This document shows, piece after piece, positions 15,680 through 23,844 of a DNA stretch of 64,000 bases. The notes below the pieces were generated by a model that was not told the DNA's origin, did no database searches, and was given only the letters and a program-made list of their open reading frames with translations. The stretch spans positions 868,001-932,000 of the forward strand of contig NZ_CP014841.1 of the NCBI RefSeq assembly GCF_001641285.1. The letters are read 5' to 3'. The stretch is from Dyella thiooxydans. Its GTDB lineage: Bacteria > Pseudomonadota > Gammaproteobacteria > Xanthomonadales > Rhodanobacteraceae. The position numbers and the translations under genes were made by a program. How positions within the stretch are numbered: position 1 is the stretch's first letter; each line of letters begins with the position of its first letter.

Positions 15680-16057
15680 ATGAAATCAAAGCAGTCGGGC
15701 ATCACGATGATCGGGTTCCTGTTCATCCTGATCATTGCCGCCTTTTTCGGCTACATGGCGATGAAGCTGGTGCCGTCGTATATCGAGTTCATGGGCGTCA
15801 AGAAGGCGATGTCCCAGATCGCAACCGATGGTGGCGATCATTCGGTCGAGGCTGTTCGTCAGGACCTGCTGCGCAAGCTGGACTTTCAGTACGTCGACGA
15901 TGCCACCGTCGGTCCGAACGACATCAATGTCACGCGCAACAACGGCGCCTACACGCTGACCGTCAGCTACGACAAGCAGATCCCCTTCATCGCCAATATC
16001 GACTTCCTGCTGCATTTCAACAACAGCGTGCAGCTTCCCGGCACCCTGGGCGAGTGA
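15680..16057 (+). CDS. DUF4845 family membrane protein
   Basis: A 125-residue protein conserved between lepB and rnc in gammaproteobacteria; the function is unknown. The N-terminus is a short basic head then one hydrophobic helix (about residues 8-29), resembling a type IV prepilin leader: a glycine precedes the helix as in prepilins, but the glutamate normally at +5 is replaced by glycine. The remainder is a small, probably periplasmic alpha/beta domain. ATG 15680 with GAGGGG upstream is the better start. The stop is 3 bases before the rnc start, so the genes are co-translated. Confidence 0.8.
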   Translation: MKSKQSGITMIGFLFILIIAAFFGYMAMKLVPSYIEFMGVKKAMSQIATDGGDHSVEAVRQDLLRKLDFQYVDDATVGPNDINVTRNNGAYTLTVSYDKQIPFIANIDFLLHFNNSVQLPGTLGE

Positions 16058-16060
16058 TTC

Positions 16061-16717
16061 TTGGCGCTCGATTATCGTTTCCGCGATCCGTCGCTGGTCG
16101 ACCTGGCGCTGACCCATCGCAGCGTCGGGAAGCCGAACAACGAGCGGCTTGAATTCCTCGGCGATGCCTTTCTTGGGGCGATCGTCGCCGAGATGCTCTA
16201 CGAGGCGCATCCCAATGCCAGCGAGGGCGAGCTTTCCCGCCTTCGCGCGCAGCTCGTGAACGGCCAGGCACTGGCGGTGATCGCGCGGGAGCTCGAGCTG
16301 GGTGATCGGCTTCGGCTTGGTCCCGGCGAGTTGAAGAGCGGTGGCTTCCGTCGCGAGTCGATCCTTGCCGACGCATTCGAGGCGCTGATCGCGGCGGTGT
16401 ACCTGGACGGCGGGTTCGATGCTTGCCGCGGGGTCGTGCAGCGCCTGTTCTCCGACCGTGTCGCAGCGTTGCCACGCTCGTCCAAGGATGCCAAGACCCG
16501 GCTGCAGGAGCATCTGCAGGCGCTTGGGTTGCCGCTGCCGCGTTACGAGCTGCTTGCCAGCCACGGCGACGACCATGCCAAGCAGTTCGACGTGCTCTGC
16601 CTGGTCAGCGAACCGCTGGTGGTGGAAGCCGCCGCTACCGCTTCGAGCCGCCGTGCTGCGGAGCAGGAGGCTGCCGAATCGGTGCTGTCCCGCCTGCTGG
16701 AAGCGTCGAAAGACTGA
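16061..16717 (+). CDS. rnc: Ribonuclease III
   Basis: A 218-residue double-strand-specific endoribonuclease that matures rRNA and processes mRNA/sRNA. The signature [13 protein letters not shown] (about residues 27-39) contains the metal-binding acidic residues; the second catalytic cluster is [22 protein letters not shown]-terminal dsRNA-binding domain follows ([12 protein letters not shown], then [13 protein letters not shown]). The start is a TTG immediately after the DUF4845 stop; it gives an N-terminus that begins directly with the RNase III fold, slightly shorter than E. coli (226). It belongs to the rnc-era-recO operon. Confidence 0.94.
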   Translation: MALDYRFRDPSLVDLALTHRSVGKPNNERLEFLGDAFLGAIVAEMLYEAHPNASEGELSRLRAQLVNGQALAVIARELELGDRLRLGPGELKSGGFRRESILADAFEALIAAVYLDGGFDACRGVVQRLFSDRVAALPRSSKDAKTRLQEHLQALGLPLPRYELLASHGDDHAKQFDVLCLVSEPLVVEAAATASSRRAAEQEAAESVLSRLLEASKD

Positions 16718-16782
16718 CCTCCCGCTGGCGTCGAGGCCTCCGCGGCGCGATGCTGGCGCCATTCCCCGAAAGAACGAAGACC

Positions 16783-17730
16783 ATGAACACCCCCATCGAC
16801 CTGCCCGATTTCGACCAGGCTCCCCGCGAGCTCCCGCACGAGGACTACCGTTGCGGCCTGGTGGCCCTCGCCGGCCGCCCCAACGTGGGCAAGTCCACCT
16901 TGCTCAACGCGCTGATCGGCTTTCGCCTGTCCATTGTCAGTCCGCGTCCGCAGACCACGCGCCATCGCATCCTCGGCATCAACACCACCGAAGCGGGGCA
17001 GATCCTCTACGTCGATACGCCAGGCCTGCACCGGGGCGCCAAGCGGGCGATGAATCGCAGCCTCAACCGTGCCGCGCGCTCGGCCATCAGCGACGTCGAC
17101 GTCGCGGTGCAGGTGATCGAGGCGGCGCGGTGGACCGACGAGGACGAGGCGGTCTACGCCGCGCTCGTCGAGCAGGCGGTGCCGCGCCTGCTGGTGATCA
17201 ACAAGGTCGACCTCAGCAAGGACAAGGGCGTGCTGCTGCCGTTCGTGGCCAAACTCGCCGAAACGCATGCTTTCGACGAGATCCACTATGTCAGTGCACT
17301 CAAGCGCAAGGGGCTGCCCGAGCTCGAGCGCGCATTGCTCGCGCGCCTGCCGGTACAGCCGCCGGTCTACGGCGAGGACGAGGTCACCGACCGCAGCGAA
17401 CGCTTCCTGGCCGCCGAGATGGTGCGTGAGCAGCTGATGCTGCGGCTGGACCAGGAGCTTCCCTATGCCACCACGGTGGAGATCGAGCGATTCGAGGATC
17501 GACCCGATGGCGTGGCGGAGATCCATGCGGTCATCTGGGTCGAGCGCGAGGGCCAGAAGGCGATCGTGATCGGGCAGGGCGGCGCCCAGCTCAAGGCGAT
17601 CGGCAGTGCCGCGCGCCGGCACATGGAGAAGATGTTCGAGCGCAAGGTATTCCTCAAGCTGTGGGTCAAGGTCCGCGAGGGCTGGGTGGACGACGAGGGT
17701 ATGCTCAAGCGCCTCGGCTACACCGACTGA
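16783..17730 (+). CDS. era: GTPase Era
   Basis: A 315-residue essential GTPase that binds the 3' end of 16S rRNA and helps 30S assembly. G1 is [18 protein letters not shown]3 is DTPGLH, G4 is NKVD, and the RNA-binding KH domain is at the C-terminus ([16 protein letters not shown], then [16 protein letters not shown]). An N-terminal extension of about 20 acidic residues precedes the G domain; ATG 16783 is the best start in frame before it. It lies 65 bases after rnc and 7 before recO, the standard operon. Confidence 0.96.
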   Translation: MNTPIDLPDFDQAPRELPHEDYRCGLVALAGRPNVGKSTLLNALIGFRLSIVSPRPQTTRHRILGINTTEAGQILYVDTPGLHRGAKRAMNRSLNRAARSAISDVDVAVQVIEAARWTDEDEAVYAALVEQAVPRLLVINKVDLSKDKGVLLPFVAKLAETHAFDEIHYVSALKRKGLPELERALLARLPVQPPVYGEDEVTDRSERFLAAEMVREQLMLRLDQELPYATTVEIERFEDRPDGVAEIHAVIWVEREGQKAIVIGQGGAQLKAIGSAARRHMEKMFERKVFLKLWVKVREGWVDDEGMLKRLGYTD

Positions 17731-17737
17731 GGCGATC

Positions 17738-18448
17738 GTGCGGATCGACCAGCAGCCGGCTTTTGTGCTGCATGCCCGGCCTTACCGGGAGACTTCGCTA
17801 CTGCTCGAATGCCTGACCCGCGACCATGGCCGGATCGGCGTGATCGCACGTGGCGTGCGCAGCGAGCGCGGCCGCGCGCTGCGGGCCTCGCTGGAGCCGT
17901 TCCAGCTGCTGGCGATGGACCTGCTGCTGCGCGGCGAACTCGCCACGCTGCGGTCGGCCGAGCCGGTAGGCACGGCGCGGCGGCTGGCGGCCGATACCGG
18001 GATCGCCGGCCTCTATCTCAATGAGCTGCTGGTTCGCTTGACCGGTCGCCAGGACCCGCACGCGGGCGTTTTCGATACCTACGCCCTGGCGCTGTCGCGG
18101 TTGGCCGCTGGCGAGCCAGCGGCGTGGACCTTGCGCCGTTTCGAACGCGATCTGTTGGCCGCGCTCGGTTATGCACTGGTGCTCGGGCATGAGGCGGAGA
18201 CCGGTCTGCCGCTGGAGCCGGAGCTGTCCTATCGATATCGCGTCGAACATGGCCCCCAGCGTTGCCCGCCGACGGCCGGCGGTGCCTTGCTCGGTGCCTG
18301 GCTGGCGGCGCTGGCCGGGGACGTGCCGCCCGATGCGGCCGGGCAGCAGGCCCTGCGCGGCATGATGCGCGAGGTCATACGGTTTCACCTCGGAGGAGGC
18401 GAACTGCGCTCCTGGCATGTCCTGGCCGGAAGCGCGCCCACTCGCTGA
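17738..18448 (+). CDS. recO: DNA repair protein RecO
   Basis: A 236-residue mediator of RecFOR recombination, which loads RecA on SSB-coated DNA. The N-terminal OB fold is visible (FVLHARPYRETSLLLECLT, then GVIARGVRSERG), followed by the helical domain with LYLNELLVRLTGRQDPHAGVF. The bacterial zinc finger found in some RecO proteins is absent, as in many gammaproteobacteria. The GTG at 17738 is chosen because the OB fold starts there; it is 7 bases after era. It converges on the receiver-Hpt gene with 6 bases between stops and no visible terminator. Confidence 0.92.
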   Translation: MRIDQQPAFVLHARPYRETSLLLECLTRDHGRIGVIARGVRSERGRALRASLEPFQLLAMDLLLRGELATLRSAEPVGTARRLAADTGIAGLYLNELLVRLTGRQDPHAGVFDTYALALSRLAAGEPAAWTLRRFERDLLAALGYALVLGHEAETGLPLEPELSYRYRVEHGPQRCPPTAGGALLGAWLAALAGDVPPDAAGQQALRGMMREVIRFHLGGGELRSWHVLAGSAPTR

Positions 18449-18454
18449 GGCCGC

Positions 18455-19213
18455 TCAGGCCAGTGCGGGCAAATGGCAGTCCAGCGCCTGCAGAGTCTGG
18501 ATCAAGGCGAGGCGGAACCGGGCCATGTCTCTCTCGACCATCGTCGGCCGTTCGGTCATCGATTGCTGCAGCGCCACCACGTGGGCGGACAGTGCCGCCG
18601 TCCCGCAAAACCCGCATGACGAGCGCAGGCGGTGCAGCCTGTCGCGCAGTGCCTCCGGATCCACGCGCAACCGATCGAACTCGTTGCACAAGGCCAGCAG
18701 TTCCTGCTGAAGCAGTTGGCGCAATGCCGCCATGGTGGCCGAGTCGCCGCTGGCCAGAAGCGCCGCAGCATCATCGAGAACGGGCAACTGGCGCATATAG
18801 GCGGGAGTGAGCCCCATGATCCGCCTCAGGTCGTCAATGACGCAGGGCTTGACCAGGATCTCGCCGAAGCCCTCAGCCAGCAGCTCGGCGCGAAGCGGTG
18901 GTGCCAGTTCCGCGGTGGTCGCGATGGCGACGGCATCACGGGAGGCCGCGGCGCCGTCCGCCCGCAGGGCGGCCAGCACCTCGCGAGCGCCCGAGTTTGG
19001 CATCCGGCAATCCAGCAGCAGCAGGTCGAACGGCTGGGACGACGCGGCTTGCAGCGCCTGCGGCCCGTCGCTGCATCCGGTCACGCGGGCGCCAAGTGCC
19101 TCGAGCGCGTCATGCAGGAAACGGAGGCTGGCCTCGTCGTCGTCGGCGACTAGTACGCTCGGCGGCACCCGGTCCGGGAGGGGGGCTGCGGCGGCTGGGG
19201 CAGGGTGCGTCAT
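18455..19213 (-). CDS. Receiver-Hpt phosphorelay protein
   Basis: A 252-residue two-domain signalling protein. Residues about 19-130 form a response-regulator receiver with all key residues: acidic pocket Asp24-Asp26, phospho-acceptor Asp68 (LLLLDCRMP), Thr100 and Lys122 (LVKPC). Residues about 150-245 form a histidine phosphotransfer helix bundle with the probable phospho-histidine at 194 (DRLHRLRSSCGF). There is no DNA-binding, kinase or enzymatic output domain. It may therefore pass phosphate between a hybrid kinase and another regulator. No histidine kinase lies nearby. It diverges from the YdbH-like gene with only 45 bases between start codons. Confidence 0.85.
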   Translation of the reverse strand: MTHPAPAAAAPLPDRVPPSVLVADDDEASLRFLHDALEALGARVTGCSDGPQALQAASSQPFDLLLLDCRMPNSGAREVLAALRADGAAASRDAVAIATTAELAPPLRAELLAEGFGEILVKPCVIDDLRRIMGLTPAYMRQLPVLDDAAALLASGDSATMAALRQLLQQELLALCNEFDRLRVDPEALRDRLHRLRSSCGFCGTAALSAHVVALQQSMTERPTMVERDMARFRLALIQTLQALDCHLPALA

Positions 19214-19258
19214 GACCGGGTCCTTGTCGTTCAGCAGAGTTTGGCAGAATGGCGGGAC

Positions 19259-21280
19259 ATGGAATTCCTATCAAGCCGCATTTACAGAGTCATGCTGCTG
19301 GTGCTGCTCGGCGTGCTGGCCGGACCGGTCCGCGCCGGAGCGGTGTTTTCAGCGACGACCCTGCAATTGCCCGGCGCGACGCTCCAGCAGGTGCACGGAG
19401 AGATCGTGCCGGCCGCCGGCGGCGGGCTGCGGGTCCGCATCGATGCCGACCGGCTCGATCTGCCCGCGATGGGCTGGCGTCGCGTACCCCTGCATCTCGA
19501 TGGCGTGCTGCAGCGCGATCCCGAGCATCGCTGGTTGCTGGCCGGCGCCCTGCAACTCAAGAGCGCGCCCGGCAGCGCGATGAGCGATGCCACGGTGGAC
19601 CTGCAGGTCGACGTGGCGGCCAATACCCTGCTGCTCGACGTACGACAGGGTGTGGCGCAGGCCACGGTAGCCGTGCCGCTGGACCAGCCGACCCACGCAC
19701 AGATCCAGTTGAAGAAGCTGCCGTTCGGCTGGCTGCAGGGGCTGCTGGGCACGGTCTGGGCAGGAAAGGCCACCGGCGGGCGGATCGACGCGCTGATGGC
19801 GCTGGACCTGCGTGACCCTGGGCTGCAGGCGTCCGGCCAGTTCAGCGTTTCGTCGCTCGGTGTGGACTCGACCAGCGGCAAGCTGGCGGCCCAGGGGCTG
19901 GGGGGCAGCGGTCGTTTCTCGCTGGATACCACGCAGGGGCCGGCAAAGATCAATCTGGAGAGCACGCTGCGTGGGGGCGAGCTCCTGCTCGGTCCGGTCT
20001 ACGCCAACCTCCCGGCACACGCGGTGCAGCTGTCGATGGATGCCGTGGCCGATGCGGGAAGGCTGGCGATCGATCGTCTGCGCGTGGGAGACCCCGATGC
20101 ACTGGCGCTCAATGGCGCCATGGCGTTCGACGCGAAAGGGGACCTCCAATCGCTCAATCTGTCCCGCCTCGAGCTGGGGTTCCCTGCCGCCTACGACCGC
20201 TACGGCAAGGCATGGCTGGCGGCGATGGGGCTGCACGACATGACCATTCGTGGCGATCTGGACGCCACGCTGGATCTGCGTCAGGACGGTCTCCACGCAT
20301 TCAAGTTCGACACCGATGGCCTGGACCTCGCCGACGGCGACGGCCGGTTTGCGGTGCAGAGGCTGAAAGGCGGGTTCGACTGGATCCGCAGCGGCAGCCG
20401 CCCGCCCACCGACCTCGACTGGCAGTCGCTCAGCGTCTACAAGCTGGTCAACGGCCCCGTGCGGTCGAGGTGGCAGAGCGACGACGGCACGCTCAACCTG
20501 CAGAAGCCGGTGAGTATGGGGCTGCTGGGCGGCCAGGTGCGGCTGAGTCAACTGGCCTGGGCGCCGGCGGCGGCGCAAGGGCAACAACTGAACGCATCGC
20601 TCGCTGTCACCGGCGTAGACATGGCTGCCTTCAGCCGGACGATGGGGTGGCCTGCCTTCCCCGGAACGCTCGGTGGCGCAATCACCGGTCTTTCCGTCAG
20701 CGACGACCGGATTGCCTTGAATGGTGGTCTGTCGGTCAGTGTCTTCGGTGGGTTCGTGGACGTGACCGGGCTGTCGCTGCAGCAGCCATTCGGCGACAAC
20801 CCGGTACTGGCTGGCGACATCGCGCTGCGTCAGCTCGACCTGGGCGCGATCACCAGTGTGTTCGATTTCGGCAGCATCACCGGCCCCCTCGATGGCCACG
20901 TCAACGGGTTGCGGCTGGTGAACTGGCAGCCGGTGGCATTCGACGCCCAACTGCTCGCCGACCAGGGCGGGCGGATCAGCCAGCGTGCGGTGAACAACCT
21001 GACCTCGGTCGGCGGCGGTGGCATCGCGGCCGGGCTGCAGGGGGCCGTGCTCAAGCTATTCAAGACCTTCGGCTACAAACGGATCGGGCTCAATTGCCGG
21101 TTGCAGGGCTCGCTCTGCCACATGAGCGGACTGGAGCCGAACTCGGGCGGCTACACTATCGTCGAGGGCAGCGGTTTGCCGCATCTGGAAGTCATCGGCC
21201 ACGAGTCGGACGTCGATTGGCCCACCCTGGTCCGTCGCCTCAAGGCGGCCGTTGCCGGTGGCGGTCCGGAAGTTCGCTGA
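19259..21280 (+). CDS. YdbH-like AsmA-superfamily envelope protein
   Basis: A 673-residue exported protein. The start at 19259 gives an N-terminal hydrophobic segment (residues about 8-28) that is a signal peptide or inner-membrane anchor. The rest is a long run of beta-strand-rich repeats with many small and polar residues, as in AsmA/TamB/YhdP/YdbH bridge proteins. The end is typical of YdbH: GGGGIAAGLQGAVLKLFKTFGYKRIGLNC, split here as GGGGIAAGLQG and KTFGYKRIGLNC, then CHMSGLE and a terminal strand before WPTLVRRLKAA. In E. coli YdbH with YnbE bridges the membranes for phospholipid transport. The next gene is a YdbL relative 27 bases downstream, which supports the call. Assignment by fold and context, not by alignment. 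Confidence 0.75.
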   Translation: MEFLSSRIYRVMLLVLLGVLAGPVRAGAVFSATTLQLPGATLQQVHGEIVPAAGGGLRVRIDADRLDLPAMGWRRVPLHLDGVLQRDPEHRWLLAGALQLKSAPGSAMSDATVDLQVDVAANTLLLDVRQGVAQATVAVPLDQPTHAQIQLKKLPFGWLQGLLGTVWAGKATGGRIDALMALDLRDPGLQASGQFSVSSLGVDSTSGKLAAQGLGGSGRFSLDTTQGPAKINLESTLRGGELLLGPVYANLPAHAVQLSMDAVADAGRLAIDRLRVGDPDALALNGAMAFDAKGDLQSLNLSRLELGFPAAYDRYGKAWLAAMGLHDMTIRGDLDATLDLRQDGLHAFKFDTDGLDLADGDGRFAVQRLKGGFDWIRSGSRPPTDLDWQSLSVYKLVNGPVRSRWQSDDGTLNLQKPVSMGLLGGQVRLSQLAWAPAAAQGQQLNASLAVTGVDMAAFSRTMGWPAFPGTLGGAITGLSVSDDRIALNGGLSVSVFGGFVDVTGLSLQQPFGDNPVLAGDIALRQLDLGAITSVFDFGSITGPLDGHVNGLRLVNWQPVAFDAQLLADQGGRISQRAVNNLTSVGGGGIAAGLQGAVLKLFKTFGYKRIGLNCRLQGSLCHMSGLEPNSGGYTIVEGSGLPHLEVIGHESDVDWPTLVRRLKAAVAGGGPEVR

Positions 21281-21307
21281 CCCCTTTCCCCATCCACGGA
21301 GCTGATC

Positions 21308-21910
21308 ATGCGCAAGATATTCATTGGATTGCTGGCCACGATGATGGTCGCCTTGGTGGGGTGCGTCACGATCAACGTGTATTTCCCCGAGGCCGCCGCG
21401 CAGAAGGCGGCCGACCAGTTCATCGGCACCGTGCTGGACAGGGCCGCCCCGGCACCTGCACCGGCCTCGTCCACACCACCCCCGGTCAAGCCGGCGGCAC
21501 GTCCTTCGGCCATGCTGCTGGACCTGCTGGTGCCCGCAGCCTATGCGGCCGACGTGCCGAACATCCGCATCGAGAACGCCACGACCGACGCGATCCGCAA
21601 GCGCATGCAGGCGCGCTTCAACAGCACCCTGGGCCCGCTGTTCGCCAGCGGCGCGGTGGGTTTCACCCATGACGGCATGGTCGCGGTGCGCGACGCCTCC
21701 AAGGTGCCGCTGAGCCAGCGTGCGCAGGTCAATGCCACCGTGGCGGAGGAGAACCGGGACCGCGCCGCGCTCTACCGCGAGGTGGCGAACGCCAACGGGC
21801 ACCCCGAGTGGCAATCGAAGATCCAGGCCACCTTCGCCAAGGGCTGGATCGAGCGGGCGCCGGCCGGCTGGTATTATCAGGATGCTTCGGGCGCCTGGAA
21901 GCGCAAGTAA
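21308..21910 (+). CDS. DUF1318 (YdbL-like) lipoprotein
   Basis: A 200-residue probable lipoprotein. The signal peptide ends in the lipobox ALVGC, so Cys19 would be acylated; residue 20 is Val, which does not signal inner-membrane retention, so the outer membrane is likely. Right after the cysteine comes a beta-strand TINVYFPEAAAQKA, then a Pro/Ala linker (about 45-75). The C-terminal DUF1318 domain (about 85-200) resembles E. coli YdbL, ending in an AP-GWYYQDASGAWKRK type tail. E. coli YdbL is a soluble periplasmic protein and uses a separate lipoprotein, YnbE; this protein seems to combine both. It lies 27 bases after the YdbH-like gene and is surely in its operon. Confidence 0.82.
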   Translation: MRKIFIGLLATMMVALVGCVTINVYFPEAAAQKAADQFIGTVLDRAAPAPAPASSTPPPVKPAARPSAMLLDLLVPAAYAADVPNIRIENATTDAIRKRMQARFNSTLGPLFASGAVGFTHDGMVAVRDASKVPLSQRAQVNATVAEENRDRAALYREVANANGHPEWQSKIQATFAKGWIERAPAGWYYQDASGAWKRK

Positions 21911-21991
21911 GCGCGCCGTCGGCGCCGCCAACATCCACCCGATCGACGCGCCCGGGTCCTCACGACCCGGGCGTGCTGTTTTTGGAGCGTC

Positions 21992-23302
21992 ATGCAAGAG
22001 ATCCAGGCCACCATCACCGCGCTGGGCCACGACGGCCGCGGCGTCGCCCGCATCGAGGGCAAGACCACTTTCGTCAGCGGTGCGCTGGTCGACGAACAGA
22101 TCAACCTGCGCATCCGCAAGCGCCATCGTCATTTCGACGAGGCCGAGATGGTGGAGGTGCTCACGCCCTCGCCGTACCGCGTCGAGCCGAAGTGCCGCCA
22201 TTTCGGTGCCTGCGGCGGCTGCTCGCTGCAGCACATGGACGCCGCGGCGCAGATCCATGCCAAGCAGCAGGTACTCGCCGACAACTTCGCGCGCATCGGC
22301 AAGGTCGAGCCGAAGCGCTGGCTGGAACCGCTCACGGACACCCCCTGGGGCTACCGCCGCAAGGGCCGGCTGTCGGTGCGCTATGTCGCGAAGAAGGAGC
22401 GCGTGCTGGTCGGCTTCCGTGAGGAGAGCAACCCGCGCTTCGTCGCCGACATCAGCCACTGCGAAGTGGTGCATCCGGCGCTGGGGCCGAAGATCGGCCT
22501 GCTGGCCGAGCTGATCGGTTCGCTGGAGGCCGCGCGCGACATCCCGCAGGTCGAGTTCGCCGCGGGCGACGACACCATGGCGCTGGTGTTCCGTCACATG
22601 AACCCGCTGAGCGAGCGCGACCGCACCGCCTTGGTGGCCTTCGGCCAGCAGCACGGTTTCGCCATCTACCTGCAGCCGGGCGGCGTCAGCAGCGTGCATC
22701 CGCTGTGGCCGGCCGATCACCGGCTTGCCTTCCGCATCGCGGCGGGCGAGGGCGTGGACGACGTCGAGCTGGAGTTCCGCCCGCTGGACTTCGTGCAGGT
22801 CAATGCCGGCATGAACGCGAAGATGATGGCGCGGGCGCTGGAACTGCTCGACCCGCAACCGACCGACCGCGTGCTGGATCTGTTCTGCGGCCTGGGCAAC
22901 TTCACCCTGCCGATCGCCCGCCGGGTCGCCGAGGTGGTCGGCATCGAGGGCGAGCACGGCCTGGTCGAACGGGCCGCGGAAAACGCCCGGCGCAACGGGC
23001 TGGCCAACGCCAGCTTCCACGTGGCCAACCTGTTCGAGGACCAGCGCGGCACTGCGTGGGCTCGCCAGCCCTGGGACAAGCTGCTGCTCGATCCGCCGCG
23101 CGCCGGCGCCGACAAGGTGCTCGAGTACCTGCCGCACAAGGCGACGAAGCGTATCGTCTACGTGTCCTGCCATCCGGCTTCGCTGGCACGCGACGCCGGC
23201 ATCCTGGTCGAAAAGCACGGCTTCCGGCTGTCCGCGGCCGGGGTGATGGACATGTTCCCGCACACGGCGCACGTGGAGTCCATCGCGCTGTTCGAGCGCT
23301 GA
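21992..23302 (+). CDS. rlmD: 23S rRNA (uracil-1939-C5)-methyltransferase RlmD
   Basis: A 436-residue SAM-dependent enzyme making m5U1939 in 23S rRNA. An N-terminal TRAM domain (about 1-60) is followed by the 4Fe-4S cysteines (Cys68, 74 and 77 in CRHFGACGGC, plus one near residue 156). The methyltransferase domain has VLDLFCGLGNFTLPIA, the DPPRAGAD segment and the nucleophile motif VSCHPASLARD. TrmA and RlmC are relatives, but the cysteine cluster and TRAM domain favour RlmD. It begins a run of closely packed plus-strand genes ending at mtnP. Confidence 0.93.
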   Translation: MQEIQATITALGHDGRGVARIEGKTTFVSGALVDEQINLRIRKRHRHFDEAEMVEVLTPSPYRVEPKCRHFGACGGCSLQHMDAAAQIHAKQQVLADNFARIGKVEPKRWLEPLTDTPWGYRRKGRLSVRYVAKKERVLVGFREESNPRFVADISHCEVVHPALGPKIGLLAELIGSLEAARDIPQVEFAAGDDTMALVFRHMNPLSERDRTALVAFGQQHGFAIYLQPGGVSSVHPLWPADHRLAFRIAAGEGVDDVELEFRPLDFVQVNAGMNAKMMARALELLDPQPTDRVLDLFCGLGNFTLPIARRVAEVVGIEGEHGLVERAAENARRNGLANASFHVANLFEDQRGTAWARQPWDKLLLDPPRAGADKVLEYLPHKATKRIVYVSCHPASLARDAGILVEKHGFRLSAAGVMDMFPHTAHVESIALFER

Positions 23303-23313
23303 GGCCGATTGCC

Positions 23314-23844
23314 ATGGGACTGGAGATCGAACGCAAATTCCTCCTCACCGGCGACGGCTGGCGCGCGCGCATCGAGCGCACCGAGCGGATGGCCCAGGGC
23401 TACCTGGTCGGTGCGCAGGCTTTGCGCGACGGTACGGCGAAGTCGTCGGTGCGGGCGCGCATCGCCGGCGACCGGGCCTGGCTCAACATCAAGTCGGCGC
23501 AGCTCGGCATCGCCCGCGCCGAGTTCGAATACGCGGTGCCGGTGGCCGACGCCGAGGCCATGCTGGCTACCCTGTGCGACGGCGTGCTGGCCAAGCAGCG
23601 CCATTACGTGACCGTCGACGGGGTGCTGTTCGAGATCGACGAGTTCGAGGGCGACAACGCCGGGCTGGTCGTGGCCGAGGTCGAGCTGCCCGCCGTGGAT
23701 GCACCGTTCCCGCGGCCGGACTGGCTCGGTCGCGAAGTCAGCACGCTGGCGCGCTACTACAACGTCAACCTCATTGCGTACCCTTACGTGCGCTGGACGC
23801 CCGACGAACGCGACGCTCTCGACGGAGAACCCCCCACATGCTGA
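23314..23844 (+). CDS. CYTH domain protein (inorganic triphosphatase family)
   Basis: A 176-residue single-domain CYTH protein. These proteins bind triphosphate inside a beta-barrel tunnel and usually hydrolyse inorganic triphosphate or thiamine triphosphate. The hallmark LEIERKF (ExExK) is at residues 3-9, followed by the basic tunnel residues in SVRARIAGDRAWLNIK and the acidic strand EIDEFEGDNAGLVVAEVEL. The length and the absence of a CHAD domain match the small bacterial CYTH type. It overlaps nagZ by 7 bases (ATGCTGA) and follows rlmD by 11, so it is part of the operon. Confidence 0.9.
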   Translation: MGLEIERKFLLTGDGWRARIERTERMAQGYLVGAQALRDGTAKSSVRARIAGDRAWLNIKSAQLGIARAEFEYAVPVADAEAMLATLCDGVLAKQRHYVTVDGVLFEIDEFEGDNAGLVVAEVELPAVDAPFPRPDWLGREVSTLARYYNVNLIAYPYVRWTPDERDALDGEPPTC

